Below, piece by piece: positions 24,965 through 33,828 of a stretch of 64,000 bases of DNA. Each line of letters opens with the position of its first letter. Position 1 is the stretch's first letter. Position numbers and translations under genes: made by a program. Source of the stretch: Palsa-504 sp963795795 (GTDB taxonomy: Bacteria; Actinomycetota; Actinomycetes; Streptosporangiales; Streptosporangiaceae); assembly GCA_963795795.1 (NCBI GenBank), contig CAWCJS010000018.1, forward strand, positions 1 to 64,000, written 5' to 3'. The notes under the pieces are model-generated. The model ran no database searches. It was not told where the DNA came from and was given only the letters and a program-made list of their open reading frames with translations.

Positions 24965-25873
24965 CTAACGCCCCCCGGGCGCCAGGGACCCGGCGGTGGC
25001 AAAGGACAGCTCCGTGCGGTCCTCGACGGGGTGATAGCCGAGCCGCGCGTACAGCGCGTTGCTCGTGAGGTTGGCCAGGTCGGTGAAGAGCACGACCTCG
25101 GCGGCTCCCGCGTCCAGCGCGACCTGGCTGACCGCCGCGGTAACGCCGCCCGCGTAACCGCGGCCCCGCAGCTCCGGCGGGGTGTAGACCGAGCCCACGC
25201 GGGCCATGGCGTGCACGATCCTGGTGATCCCGGCCATCGATACCGGCGAGCCGCCGGCCTCCCACACCGTCAGGCCGCCGTAGCTGAGCCGCTGGTCCAC
25301 CTCGGCCGCGGGGTCCTCGGCCCCGTCTCCGATCTCGCGGAGGAAGGCCCTCGACCACTCGACGAGCAGGTGGCGGTCCCGCTCATCGGCGACCCTCGGC
25401 TCCCCCTGCGGCCCAGGATTTGGCCGAACGAGCGTGGCGAGGAGCCACAGGCGGATCCGGCGGCGCACGGTGGCAACGTCTCCGGTGCGCTGCCGCCAGG
25501 CATCGGCGAACGCCTGCGCGGCGTGCGCTTCCGCGCTGAGGCCGGATACCCGGCGGCCGGACGCGGCCAGCTCGACGGCCAGGCCGGTCACGGCCTCGCC
25601 CGGCATCGAGGTGGGGACGACCGGGAAGCCCGGCGTGTGCAGGAACGCCCCGACGACCGGGCCGGGGCTGCCGGCCGGACCGGGCCGCCACCAGCCGAGC
25701 AGGGGCCCGTCACCCGAAGGGGGTGCTGGGCGTCCTGGCGGTCGGGTTGCCGCTGCGACCCGGAGGTTCTCGGTCACGGACAGCAGGACGGTGTTCCGCA
25801 CCGGATCCGCGCGCAGGAAATCCCCGGCCTCGGGCAGAAACTCCTCGACGGCCTGCGTGGTGAACCAGCTCAC
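24965..25873 (-). CDS. GNAT acetyltransferase
   Basis: 302 residues. The C-terminal half has the acetyl-CoA binding signature (VYTPPELRGRGYAGGVTAAVS) and the typical ending NALYARLGYHPVEDR. The N-terminal half is a weaker, degenerate GNAT-like domain. Many actinobacterial proteins of this size carry two such domains. Target unknown. A short 9-bp gap to the PPOX gene suggests one operon. Confidence 0.82.
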   Translation of the reverse strand: MSWFTTQAVEEFLPEAGDFLRADPVRNTVLLSVTENLRVAAATRPPGRPAPPSGDGPLLGWWRPGPAGSPGPVVGAFLHTPGFPVVPTSMPGEAVTGLAVELAASGRRVSGLSAEAHAAQAFADAWRQRTGDVATVRRRIRLWLLATLVRPNPGPQGEPRVADERDRHLLVEWSRAFLREIGDGAEDPAAEVDQRLSYGGLTVWEAGGSPVSMAGITRIVHAMARVGSVYTPPELRGRGYAGGVTAAVSQVALDAGAAEVVLFTDLANLTSNALYARLGYHPVEDRTELSFATAGSLAPGGR

Positions 25874-25896
25874 GCGGCCATGGTGTCACGGCCCTC

Positions 25897-26952
25897 TTAG
25901 AGGCCGAAGACCTCCTCGGCGATGCCCTGGAAGAACGCCTGCTTGGCGGCGGCGTCGATCGGGAGCTGGTCCTGCATGGTTACTTCCTCGGGCACGTACT
26001 GGTACGGGTAGTCCATCGCGTACATCACCCGGTCGGGCCCGAGCACCTCGCGACAGAACATGATGGCCGGCGCCCAGGGCATGCCGCTGGTCGTCACCCA
26101 GACGTTCGACCGCAGGTAGTCACTGGGCCGGCGCTGGAGCGGCTTCATGGATTCGTACCGCCCGGCCGCCACCTGCGCCGCGTGCATGAAGTCCAGTCGG
26201 TACAGCCAGAACGGCAGCGCCTCCCCCAGGTGCCCGACGACCAGCCGGAGCCTGGGGAACCGGTCGAAGACCCCGGCCGTGATGATCCGCAGCAGGTGCA
26301 TCCCCGTCTCGACGGCGAACCCGTAGATCGCGCTGTCCAGGCCGGCCTCCAGGAGCGGGCCGATCATGCTCTTAGGCGGGGTGTTCGGGTGCAGGTAGAC
26401 GGGCGTGTCCAGGGCCTCGGCGGCCTCGAGGATCGGCCAGAACTTCGGGTTGTCGAGGTACTCGCCCTGGGTGTGCGAGTTGATGATGACGCCCTTGAAG
26501 CCGAGGTCGTGTACGCCGCGCGCGATCTCGGCGGCCGCGCCCTCCGGGTCCTGCGGCGCCACCGCGGTCAGGCCGCTGAACCGGTCGGGGTGACGCCGGC
26601 ACGCCTCGGCCAGCTGGTCATTGGCCAGCGTCGCCATCGCGACGGCCCGGTCCCGGTCCAGGATCTGGGTGCCGGGGCAGGTCAGCGAGATGACCTGCCG
26701 GTCGATGCCCGCGGCGTCCATGTCGGCGATGCGCAGTTCGCCCAGGTCCTGCAGGCGGGCCAGGATCGCCGCCGGGCGGGGAGCGGTGCTCAGCATGAAG
26801 AAGCCCTGCAGGCTGACGAAGCCCGGGTCATCGACGGTCCCGTTGGTCAGCATGGTCTGCCACATCGAGACGAGCTCGGGCGGCGCGAAGGCCTCCTCGG
26901 TCGCGATCCGCAGGTAACCGACGCCAGAGTCCATGCGCCCACTCTCCGCCAT
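25897..26952 (-). CDS. Amidohydrolase-2 family decarboxylase-like protein
   Basis: 351 residues of the ACMSD/gamma-resorcylate decarboxylase group: RIATEEAFAPPEL (metal-binding Glu), VYLHPNTPPKSM (His), LVVGHLGEALPFWLYRLD (His and Glu) and MYAMDYPYQ (Asp). These are the metal ligands and active-site residues of nonoxidative aromatic decarboxylases such as those acting on 2,6-dihydroxybenzoate. Either MAESGR or MDSGVGYLRI can be the start. Substrate not determinable; function as a decarboxylase or hydrolase is inferred from family. Confidence 0.85.
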   Translation of the reverse strand: MAESGRMDSGVGYLRIATEEAFAPPELVSMWQTMLTNGTVDDPGFVSLQGFFMLSTAPRPAAILARLQDLGELRIADMDAAGIDRQVISLTCPGTQILDRDRAVAMATLANDQLAEACRRHPDRFSGLTAVAPQDPEGAAAEIARGVHDLGFKGVIINSHTQGEYLDNPKFWPILEAAEALDTPVYLHPNTPPKSMIGPLLEAGLDSAIYGFAVETGMHLLRIITAGVFDRFPRLRLVVGHLGEALPFWLYRLDFMHAAQVAAGRYESMKPLQRRPSDYLRSNVWVTTSGMPWAPAIMFCREVLGPDRVMYAMDYPYQYVPEEVTMQDQLPIDAAAKQAFFQGIAEEVFGL

Positions 26953-27010
26953 GGATAGGGGCGGCCGCCAGTGCGACGACCGCCCCTATCGTCATCTGAC
27001 CGTGCGGGAC

Positions 27011-27803
27011 TTACCCCGCCGGCGGCGTCATCACCGAGAAGATGGCGCCGTGGTCGTCGGTGACGGTACCCATCCGGCCGTAGGGGGTGTCCTCGGCGGG
27101 GCGCACGACGCTCCCGCCGAGCTCGACGGCCTTGGCCATCGCGGCGTCGGTGTTCTCCACCATGAAGTACGCACCCCAGGCGGCGGGCACCTCGGCAGGC
27201 GTCCCCTCGGGGTACTCGCCGATCCCGCCGACCTCGTGCCCGTCGAGCATGAGCATCGCGTACTTGAAGCCGTCGCCGCTCATGTCCTGGTAGTCATAGC
27301 CGAACACGTCGTGGTAGAAGGCCTTGCTGCCCTTCGAAGTCCCGGCTCATGTCCTCGTTCCAGGTCAGCGCGCCCGGCTCGTTGGCCACGCCGATCCCGG
27401 TCGTGTTCCGGCCCTGCCAGAGCCCGAACGCCGCGCCGGCGGAGTCCATGGCGATGGCCATCCGGCCCTCTTCCATGACGTCCATCGGCTCGGCCAGCAG
27501 CTGGCCGCCAGCGCCCTTGATCTTGGCCGCGGTCGCGTCGGCGTCTTCCGTGGCGAGGTAGGTCGTCCACGCCGACGGCATCTCCGCGGGACCCATCTTG
27601 GGGCCGATGCCGGCCACGATCTTGCCGTCCTGGTGAGCGATGGCATAGCCGCCGACCTCCGGCCCGCCGACCTGGATGTCCCAGCCGAACAGGGCTTCGT
27701 AGAACGCGACCGCCTTCGGTACGTCATCGACGCTGACATCCACCCAGCAAGGCGTACCGGCAGGCCACCGCGTATCGCGCGTTACCACTTGGGTACCTCC
27801 CAT
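27011..27803 (-). CDS. Double-VOC (glyoxalase-like) protein, frameshifted
   Basis: Two tandem VOC domains. The first (27360-27800): CWVDVSVDDVPKAVAFYEALFGWD, then GYAIAHQDG and LTWNEDMSRDFEG. The second, in another frame after about 27330: SKAFYHDVFGYDYQDMS, then MLMLDGHEVGGIGEYPEG, FMVENTDAAMAKAVELG and IFSVMTPPAG. One extra base in GAAGGGCAGC restores the pair into one 260-residue protein. The resemblance is to actinobacterial VOC proteins with two domains (epoxide or glyoxalase type). A short indel or real pseudogene cannot be told apart. Confidence 0.85.
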
Positions 27804-27869
27804 GATTGTAGTTTTACCGCCGACGCTAACACAGCGTGATCCTGGCCGGGCCTCTTACACTGGGCGTTC

Positions 27870-28193
27870 ATGTACGCGAAGACGAACCTGGGCGCCGGGC
27901 GGCTGACCGCACGGCGCAGGCGGATCCTGGCTATCGTCGGCGCTTGCGTGATCCTGGCCCTGGCCGGCCTGGGGATCTGGGGAGCCCTGGCGCCCGACAC
28001 GTACGCGGGCTCCGGCCACGGGTGCGTCAGCGTCACCGTGCCCAGTTCGACCGGCGGGGCGACCCTGCACTACTGCGGCCCGGAAGCCCGGTCGTTCTGC
28101 CGGGGGGCGTTCCGGTCGCAGGACCAGATCTCGCTGCGTGCCCGCCCGCAGTGCGTGCTGGCCGGGCTCGGGCCTGCCGCTACAGGTCCATGA
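27870..28193 (+). CDS. Small membrane-anchored protein
   Basis: 107 residues: a basic N-terminus (LTARRRR), one membrane helix (ILAIVGACVILALAGLGIWGAL) and an outer domain with four cysteines (HGCVSV, YCGPEA, FCRGAF and QCVLAG) that could form disulfides. Unknown family. Its stop codon falls in the first of three 17-bp repeats at the end of the gene, so its C-terminus depends on the repeat copy number. Confidence 0.6.
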   Translation: MYAKTNLGAGRLTARRRRILAIVGACVILALAGLGIWGALAPDTYAGSGHGCVSVTVPSSTGGATLHYCGPEARSFCRGAFRSQDQISLRARPQCVLAGLGPAATGP

Positions 28194-28229
28194 CAGCTAC
28201 AGGTCCATGACAGCTACAGGTCCATGACA
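28179..28229. repeat. Perfect 17-bp triplication across convergent gene ends
   Basis: GCTACAGGTCCATGACA occurs three times in a row (28179, 28196 and 28213). The last copy is the end of dtd. The first holds the stop codon of the rightward gene. Confidence 0.9.
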
Positions 28230-28639
28230 ATGGTGACCGGACCGTCGTTGACCAGGGACACCTGCATCTGCGCGCCGAAGACGCCCGTTTCCACGCGGGC
28301 ACCCAGGTCGCGCAGGGCCTGAACCACGGCGTCGACGAGGGGCTCGGCCACCGGGCCCGGGGCGGCGGCCGACCAGGACGGGCGGCGGCCCTTAGACAGG
28401 TCCGCGTACAGCGTGAACTGGCTGATGACCAGGAGCGGCGCGGCCACGTCGGAGCAGGACTTCTCGCCGTCGAGGATACGCAGGCCCCACAGCTTGGCGG
28501 CGAGCCTCGCGGCCTGTTCGGGGGTGTCGTCGTACGTGACGCCGACCAGGACCAGCAGCCCCGGCTCGTCGATCGCCCCGACGACCTGACCGGCCACGGC
28601 CACGCTGGCCCGGCTCACCCGTTGCACCACTGCCCGCAT
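28214..28639 (-). CDS. dtd: D-aminoacyl-tRNA deacylase
   Basis: 141 residues, complete. Removes D-amino acids from tRNA. It starts MRAVVQRVSRASVAV and has SQFTLYAD with the active-site segment and NDGPVTI near the end (cross-subunit Gly-Pro motif). Divergent from the asparaginase gene and convergent with the small membrane gene; it ends in the 17-bp repeat. Confidence 0.95.
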   Translation of the reverse strand: MRAVVQRVSRASVAVAGQVVGAIDEPGLLVLVGVTYDDTPEQAARLAAKLWGLRILDGEKSCSDVAAPLLVISQFTLYADLSKGRRPSWSAAAPGPVAEPLVDAVVQALRDLGARVETGVFGAQMQVSLVNDGPVTIVMDL

Positions 28640-28810
28640 AGGTAAGTGCTAGCCCGAGGGGACGACCCCCCGCAACCCCCCGCGTACGGCGGGGCTCTCC
28701 GCCCCCCGTACCCCCTGACCCCCGGGACCCCCGCTCCCGGTTCCCGGCATGGCGCGACGTACCGGCGGGGCGCGTGTGGCCTGGGGCGGCTACGGGGGAA
28801 CACTGCGTGC

Positions 28811-29773
28811 ATGACGATCTTCTCCGAGCACGACGGCACCAACCCGATCCTCGCCGAGGTCGTGCGGTCCGGGTTCACCGAATCACGGCACCGCGGCGCG
28901 GTCGCAGCCCTGGCCGCCGACGGGACCCAGGTCATCGGGATGGGCGGCACCGCGGTCCCTGTCTTCCCCCGATCGGCGAACAAGCCGCTGCAGGCGGTGG
29001 GCATGCTCCGCTGCCGCCTGGACCTGCACGGTGAACTGCTGGCGCTGGCCGCGGCCAGCCACTCCGGCGAGGACTTCCACGTGGACGGGGTGCGGAAGAT
29101 CCTGTCGGGGGCCGGTCTGGGCGAGGACAGCCTGCGCTGCCCGGCCGCCTTTCCGCTGGACCTCGACGCCGCGCGCCGGCTGATCGCCAGCGGCGGCGAG
29201 CCATCCAGGATCCGGATGAACTGCTCGGGCAAGCACGCGGCGATGCTGGCCACCTGCGTGATGAACGGCTGGCCGACGGAGAGCTACCTGGCCCAGGGTC
29301 ATCCGCTTCAGCGGGAGATCCTGGGCACGGTGCAGGAACTGGCCGGCGAGCGGGTGACCGCGACCGGAGTGGACGGCTGCGGGGCGCCGCTGTTCGCGCT
29401 GACGCTGGCCGGGCTGGCGCGCGCCTTCCGGGCGATGGTGCTCGCGGCCCCGGGCACGCCGGAGCGCAGGGTGGCCGATGCGATGCTTGCGTACCCGGAG
29501 TGGATCAGCGGTACGAACCGCGACGAGCGCCTGCTGATGGACGCTGTGCCCGATCTGCTGATCAAGGGCGGCGCCGAGGGCGTAGCCGGGTTCGCGTTCA
29601 CGGACGGACGGGCGGGAGCCGTCAAGATCGACGACGGGATGGGGCGGGGCCGGATTCCGGTCGTGGTGGCCGCGCTGCGCCTACTCGGGGCCGTCGTCCC
29701 CGACGAATTCGCGACCGTCCCCGTCACCGGCGGTGACACCGTGGTCGGTGAGGTCCGGGCGGTAGGGCCCTAG
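28811..29773 (+). CDS. L-asparaginase II family protein
   Basis: 320 residues from ATG 28811. Family features: VVRSGFTESRHRGAV, PRSANKPLQAVGM, AASHSGEDFH, NCSGKHAAMLATC, GVDGCGAPLFALTLAG, and the end MGRGRIPVVVAALRLL. This is the PF06089 type of asparaginase common in actinobacteria, distinct from the E. coli type. It hydrolyses asparagine to aspartate. Intracellular; no signal peptide. It stands alone, divergent from dtd. Confidence 0.9.
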   Translation: MTIFSEHDGTNPILAEVVRSGFTESRHRGAVAALAADGTQVIGMGGTAVPVFPRSANKPLQAVGMLRCRLDLHGELLALAAASHSGEDFHVDGVRKILSGAGLGEDSLRCPAAFPLDLDAARRLIASGGEPSRIRMNCSGKHAAMLATCVMNGWPTESYLAQGHPLQREILGTVQELAGERVTATGVDGCGAPLFALTLAGLARAFRAMVLAAPGTPERRVADAMLAYPEWISGTNRDERLLMDAVPDLLIKGGAEGVAGFAFTDGRAGAVKIDDGMGRGRIPVVVAALRLLGAVVPDEFATVPVTGGDTVVGEVRAVGP

Positions 29774-29804
29774 GAATGACGGGGAACCGCCTTAGGATGG
29801 CGCG

Positions 29805-31418
29805 GTGAGCAAGAAGACCGGGCAGCGGCGCAGCGGGGCCGCCAGGAAGACACCGGCGACCGTCAGGGCGGCCGGCGCGCGCAGTACCGCGGCGACCACG
29901 ACGGCGCGCGGGGACGCGCAAGGCTGGGCCAGCAGTCAGGCGGGTACGGGCGGGCGGGCCACAGGCGCCGGCGACGAGGCCGCGGTCGTCGAGCGGCTCC
30001 TCGGCCGGCTGCTGACCGCGGTCTCGGCGGGCGACCCGCTTAAGGCCGAGCTCGAGACCGCCGCCTTCATGGCCATCCCTCACGCCATGGGGAAGGCCAG
30101 CCCCAAGGAAGTCGAGGACTTCATCGCCAACGTCTTGGTGGACGGCGCCGTCACGATGCGGACGCCGGACGGTGCCGCGCTGCTGCGGCTGCTGGCGTTG
30201 CTGGGCTCATCGGTCACCAAGCGGGCGGCCAGCCAGGGCCTGGGCCGGCTGACCCAGGCTGGCGTCTATCCGCCGGACTGGGTGACCGGGGCCGGGAAGC
30301 CAGTTCCCGGGCGGGCCTGGCGCCGGTACGACGTGTTCGGCGACGATGAGGCCGTCGCGGTGACGTTCAGCTACGGCGAAGCCGAGCACGCCATCGTGGC
30401 CCAAGTGGACCTGACCGGCCCGCCTACGGCGGTCATGGTCGGCGTGACCCCGAACCCGGCCGACGTCATCGAGGGCATGACCCGCGACGACGACGAGTTC
30501 GAGCGGGTGGAGTCGATCAGCCTGGCCGAAGCTCGCCGACGCTTGGAAGAGCCGCTGGACCGGTATGAAGCCGACCCCGTCCCCGGCAGGGGCCACGACA
30601 CCGCCGTATTCCTGCCGGTCATGCGTTCCCGGGTCCGCCGGCTGCCCGCCGGCGACGGTTTGCCCGGGCCGGTGTTCACCGCGGACGACCGTAAGGCCGC
30701 CGTGGATGAATTCCTGAGCAGCCCGCTGGCCGCCGAGGCGATGGCCACGGACGAGGCGGCCACGCGGTTCTGGGCGGAGGTGCTCACCGGCTACAGCAGC
30801 CACGTGCCCGGCGAACCGCCCGGCCAGGTCGGCCCCCGCAAGCTCACGCACATACTGCTCGGCAACGTTCCGAGCATCTTCACCCTCACCCCTGGCCAGC
30901 GCCAGCACCTAGAGCCCGCCGTGACAGCGTGGACCCACTGGTCCGCCGCCCGCCGGAGCCTGGACGAGAAGGCGACCGCGCGACTGACCGAACGCCTGCC
31001 CGGGGTGTTCAGCCGGTTCGACCAGGCCTACGACGACGACGCCTCGGCTCTGGCCCGCACTTACATGGCCGACGTGGCGACCAGCGATGTCGATTTCTCC
31101 TGGCTCGCCGCCCGGGTCGGCATACGGATGTTTGCCCTGCCGATGCCGGAGCCCGGCCAGGCCAGCGAGCTTAAGGACGCCGGGGATCCGCAGGCTCGCT
31201 GGGCCATTACGGAGGCCGAGTTCGCCGACTGCACCCCGCACGCTGGCCTCTCGCGCGAGGAGTTCCTGACCGCCGTGCACCGCGTTATCTCCGAACTCTG
31301 GGACGACGACCCGCCCGAGACCTTCGCCGCGGCCAAGCTCCTGTTCTCCGAGGGCCTGGACCGGCATGACGTCATCCACGCGCTGGCCGAAAGGGCTGCC
31401 TCATCGGCCGACCGATGA
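29805..31418 (+). CDS. Large actinobacterial protein of unknown function
   Basis: 537 residues starting at GTG with a low-complexity basic N-terminus (SKKTGQRRSGAARK). The rest is helical and acidic without cysteines. Segments such as TFSYGEAEHAIVAQVDLTG, EFERVESISLAEARRRLE and EFADCTPHAGLSREEFLTAVH look conserved. There is no recognisable catalytic motif. It follows the asparaginase gene at 32 bp, probably its own unit. The N-terminal tail could bind nucleic acid; the rest I cannot assign. Confidence 0.7.
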   Translation: MSKKTGQRRSGAARKTPATVRAAGARSTAATTTARGDAQGWASSQAGTGGRATGAGDEAAVVERLLGRLLTAVSAGDPLKAELETAAFMAIPHAMGKASPKEVEDFIANVLVDGAVTMRTPDGAALLRLLALLGSSVTKRAASQGLGRLTQAGVYPPDWVTGAGKPVPGRAWRRYDVFGDDEAVAVTFSYGEAEHAIVAQVDLTGPPTAVMVGVTPNPADVIEGMTRDDDEFERVESISLAEARRRLEEPLDRYEADPVPGRGHDTAVFLPVMRSRVRRLPAGDGLPGPVFTADDRKAAVDEFLSSPLAAEAMATDEAATRFWAEVLTGYSSHVPGEPPGQVGPRKLTHILLGNVPSIFTLTPGQRQHLEPAVTAWTHWSAARRSLDEKATARLTERLPGVFSRFDQAYDDDASALARTYMADVATSDVDFSWLAARVGIRMFALPMPEPGQASELKDAGDPQARWAITEAEFADCTPHAGLSREEFLTAVHRVISELWDDDPPETFAAAKLLFSEGLDRHDVIHALAERAASSADR

Positions 31419-31479
31419 GGCCGGCGGCGCTCCGCCGTTCTATTCGCTAGTAAGTACACGCGAGAGGAAGGCAGGGGCG

Positions 31480-32292
31480 ATGAGCTACGCAAGCGTGAAC
31501 GGCGTTGACCTGTATTACGAAGAGCACGGCTCGGGCCAACCGCTGGTCCTGGTGCACGGCGGCCTGGGCTCGGGCGAGATGTTCGGCCCGATCCTGCCGA
31601 TGCTGGCCGAGGGCCGCCGGGTGATCATGGTCGATCTGCAGGCGCACGGCCGCACCGCCGACATCGACCGCCCGCTGCGGTACGAGTCACTCGGTGACGA
31701 CCTGGCCGGGCTCATCGAGCACCTCGGCCTGGCCCAGGCGGACGTGATGGGCTGCTCTCTCGGCGCCGGGGCCGCGCTGCGCGCCGCGATCCAGCACCCC
31801 CACCTGGTGCGCCGTCTGGTGATCGTGGCTTTTCCGTGCCGGCGGGACGGCTGGCACGCGGAGAGCCTAGCCGGGATGGAGCAGATGGGCCCGCACCTCG
31901 CCGAGCCGATGAAGCAGTCCCCGCCGTACGAGATTTATTCTCGCGTCGCGCCCCGGCCGCAGGACTGGCCGGTGCTGCTGAGCAAGACCGGCGACTTGCT
32001 GCGGCGGGACTACGACTGGTCTGGGGAACTCGGGAAGATCAGCGCGCCCATCATGCTGGTCTTCGCCGACGCCGACTCCGTCCGCCCGGCGCACATCGCC
32101 GAGTTCTACGCCCTGGTCGGTGGCGGGCTCCGCGACGCCAACTGGGACGGCTCGGCTCGCTCGGTCGCACGCCTGGCGGTAATACCCGGCTACACGCACT
32201 ACGACGTCATCACCGCGCCCGGCGTGCCGGCCGCGGTCATACCGTTCCTTGACGCGCCGTCGCTGGAGCCACCGCCGCCGTTCGGCCAGTGA
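31480..32292 (+). CDS. Alpha/beta hydrolase
   Basis: 270 residues from ATG 31480, preceded by GAGGAAGGCAGGGG. It begins SYASVNGVDLYYEEHGSGQPLVLVHGGLGSGE. The nucleophile Ser is in MGCSLGAGAALRAA, an Asp in LVFADADSVRP, and His in PGYTHYDVIT. No signal peptide. Substrate unknown; the motif GCSLG and length are typical of esterase/lyase-type hydrolases. Confidence 0.88.
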   Translation: MSYASVNGVDLYYEEHGSGQPLVLVHGGLGSGEMFGPILPMLAEGRRVIMVDLQAHGRTADIDRPLRYESLGDDLAGLIEHLGLAQADVMGCSLGAGAALRAAIQHPHLVRRLVIVAFPCRRDGWHAESLAGMEQMGPHLAEPMKQSPPYEIYSRVAPRPQDWPVLLSKTGDLLRRDYDWSGELGKISAPIMLVFADADSVRPAHIAEFYALVGGGLRDANWDGSARSVARLAVIPGYTHYDVITAPGVPAAVIPFLDAPSLEPPPPFGQ

Positions 32293-32302
32293 GCGGCCTC
32301 CG

Positions 32303-32673
32303 TCACCGCCAGCCGTGCGGGTCGTCAGGCGCGTCGCCCCACGGCGATGGAGGGCGATAACCGGACGATCCCGCCCGGTCGGCCTGATCTTGGCTCGCTT
32401 GGGCCGACGGCCGGAGGATCACGGGAGCGGCCGGCGGCTGCTGGGCTGGGGGCCGCAAGTTCAAAGGGGCGGCCGGCCGCTGGGCCGAGGGCCGCAGGCT
32501 CACGGGAGCGGCCGGTGGCCGTGGGCCCGGGCGGTTGTGCCTCGTCCGGGCGCGGACCCGGTGGCCGGGGCCGGCCGGGTGCCGCGGCGTGACATCCCTA
32601 GCACCAGCAGCATCACGGCCCAGAACATGCCGATGGCCGCGACCGCGACGATCGCCATTTGCGGCACGGTCAT
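32303..32673 (-). CDS. Small membrane protein with Pro-rich repeat tail, frameshifted
   Basis: Starts MTVPQMAIVAVAAIGMFWAV (one membrane helix). In this frame it ends early at HGHRPLP. In another frame the tail reads four or more copies of a repeat like PAAPVSLRPSAQ, followed by WGDAPDDPHGWR, a typical actinobacterial ending. The lesion lies between about 32510 and 32620. The repeats and ending convince me of one broken gene. Function unknown. Confidence 0.5.
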
Positions 32674-32931
32674 CCTGGCGGCGGGTCCCGCCGCGTACAC
32701 CATCCACATACCCTCATCCACGCGCGGCCGGTCGGCCCGGCTCGAACGCCGGCCGACACGCAAGAGTGTCGTAATGATTACAAATAGTGATGAGATGCGG
32801 CCTGAGCCTGAGGACGGCTGGGCTCGAGAGCGGATCGACGCGCAGCACGTTGGTCTATTACCGGCCGCGGTGGGTGCGGCCTGGGCCTTAGGACGCCGGG
32901 CTCGAAAACCTACCGACAGGCCAGACGGTGG

Positions 32932-33567
32932 TTATTGGCGAGCGTGATGGGGTGCGGCCTGGGCTGGGAGGTGCGGGTCGCGCTCTGGGGTGCCGGGCGA
33001 GCCGGCGAGCTGGCTGCTCAGGCTGGACAGGAGCTGGCCGATGGTGAGGCTGCCGGGGGCGCTGGCGGACGGGCTCCGGGACGGGCGCGGCGGCGCGAGC
33101 GTGGCGTGTAGCTCCGCGAGCCGTCGGGCGGCTTGCTGCCTGGCCCGGTGCGCGTCGGCCGTGGCCTGCGCGTAGGCCTCCTGGTAGGCCAGGGTCCAGT
33201 GCTGCTCGCTGGCCGCCCCCGAATCTGCTGGCGGCGCGGCGAAGGCCGGCGGCGGACGCCGGTCGGTACCGATCCTGACCCCGTACCTGGACGCGGTATG
33301 AGCCTGCTCGTCCAGCACGCCGTCGATCCTGGCCAGTTCCGTCGCGAGAGCATCGACGATGGTTGCGGCCTGGTAGACGACGCCGGCCAGCGGGCCGGTC
33401 GGGCCTGGGTCCCTGGCTTGTTCTGCTTGCTTGTCGGGAGCGTGCAGGCCAGCGGCGATGACCGGAACGCAGCCGTACAGCGTCGCCGCGAGCACCTGTA
33501 CACCATCGAGACCGCCGCCCAGCCAGTCCGCGGCGGACGCGGCCCGCAAGGGCCCGGATCTGATCAT
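32932..33567 (-). CDS. Helical protein of unknown function
   Basis: About 211 residues from ATG 33567 (MIRSGPLRAASAADWLGGG), preceded by GAGG. A mostly helical body (LATELARIDGVLDEQAHTASRYGVRIG) and an Ala/Gln/Arg-rich coiled-coil-like stretch (AYAQATADAHRARQQAARRLAEL) precede a Pro/Ser-rich tail. It might be a secretion-associated or WXG-like protein, but there is no WXG motif. Function unknown. Confidence 0.55.
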   Translation of the reverse strand: MIRSGPLRAASAADWLGGGLDGVQVLAATLYGCVPVIAAGLHAPDKQAEQARDPGPTGPLAGVVYQAATIVDALATELARIDGVLDEQAHTASRYGVRIGTDRRPPPAFAAPPADSGAASEQHWTLAYQEAYAQATADAHRARQQAARRLAELHATLAPPRPSRSPSASAPGSLTIGQLLSSLSSQLAGSPGTPERDPHLPAQAAPHHARQ

Positions 33568-33828
33568 GACCGCATCCTCGGCGGCCGCACCGGACGTCAG
33601 TACCCGGAGTCCGCGGCTCACCTCGCGCCGCCTGCCGACCGCGCAGCGACGCCGTCCGGCGGGCGGGTACCAGGCCAATGCGCTGGCCGGATGGCCCGTT
33701 GCTGGCCCTGCTCGTCCGGCATCCCGCGCATGCCCGTCCCCACTCCAGCCTCACAAAGATGCTGTCGCCGCTCCTACTCACTAGTACGACAGCCTGTCCC
33801 CTCCGGTTCGACGCAGGTAATCACGTTT

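Noticed and set aside
25424..25440. Further copies of the 16-bp element (also 13808)
   Set aside because: Both resemble the complement only over 10-12 bases and lie in coding sequence of GNAT and CsoR.
22352..25900. 1182-codon rightward ORF
   Set aside because: It is antisense to thrS, the PPOX-like gene and GNAT, and exists because GC-rich third positions remove stops. It matches no protein family.
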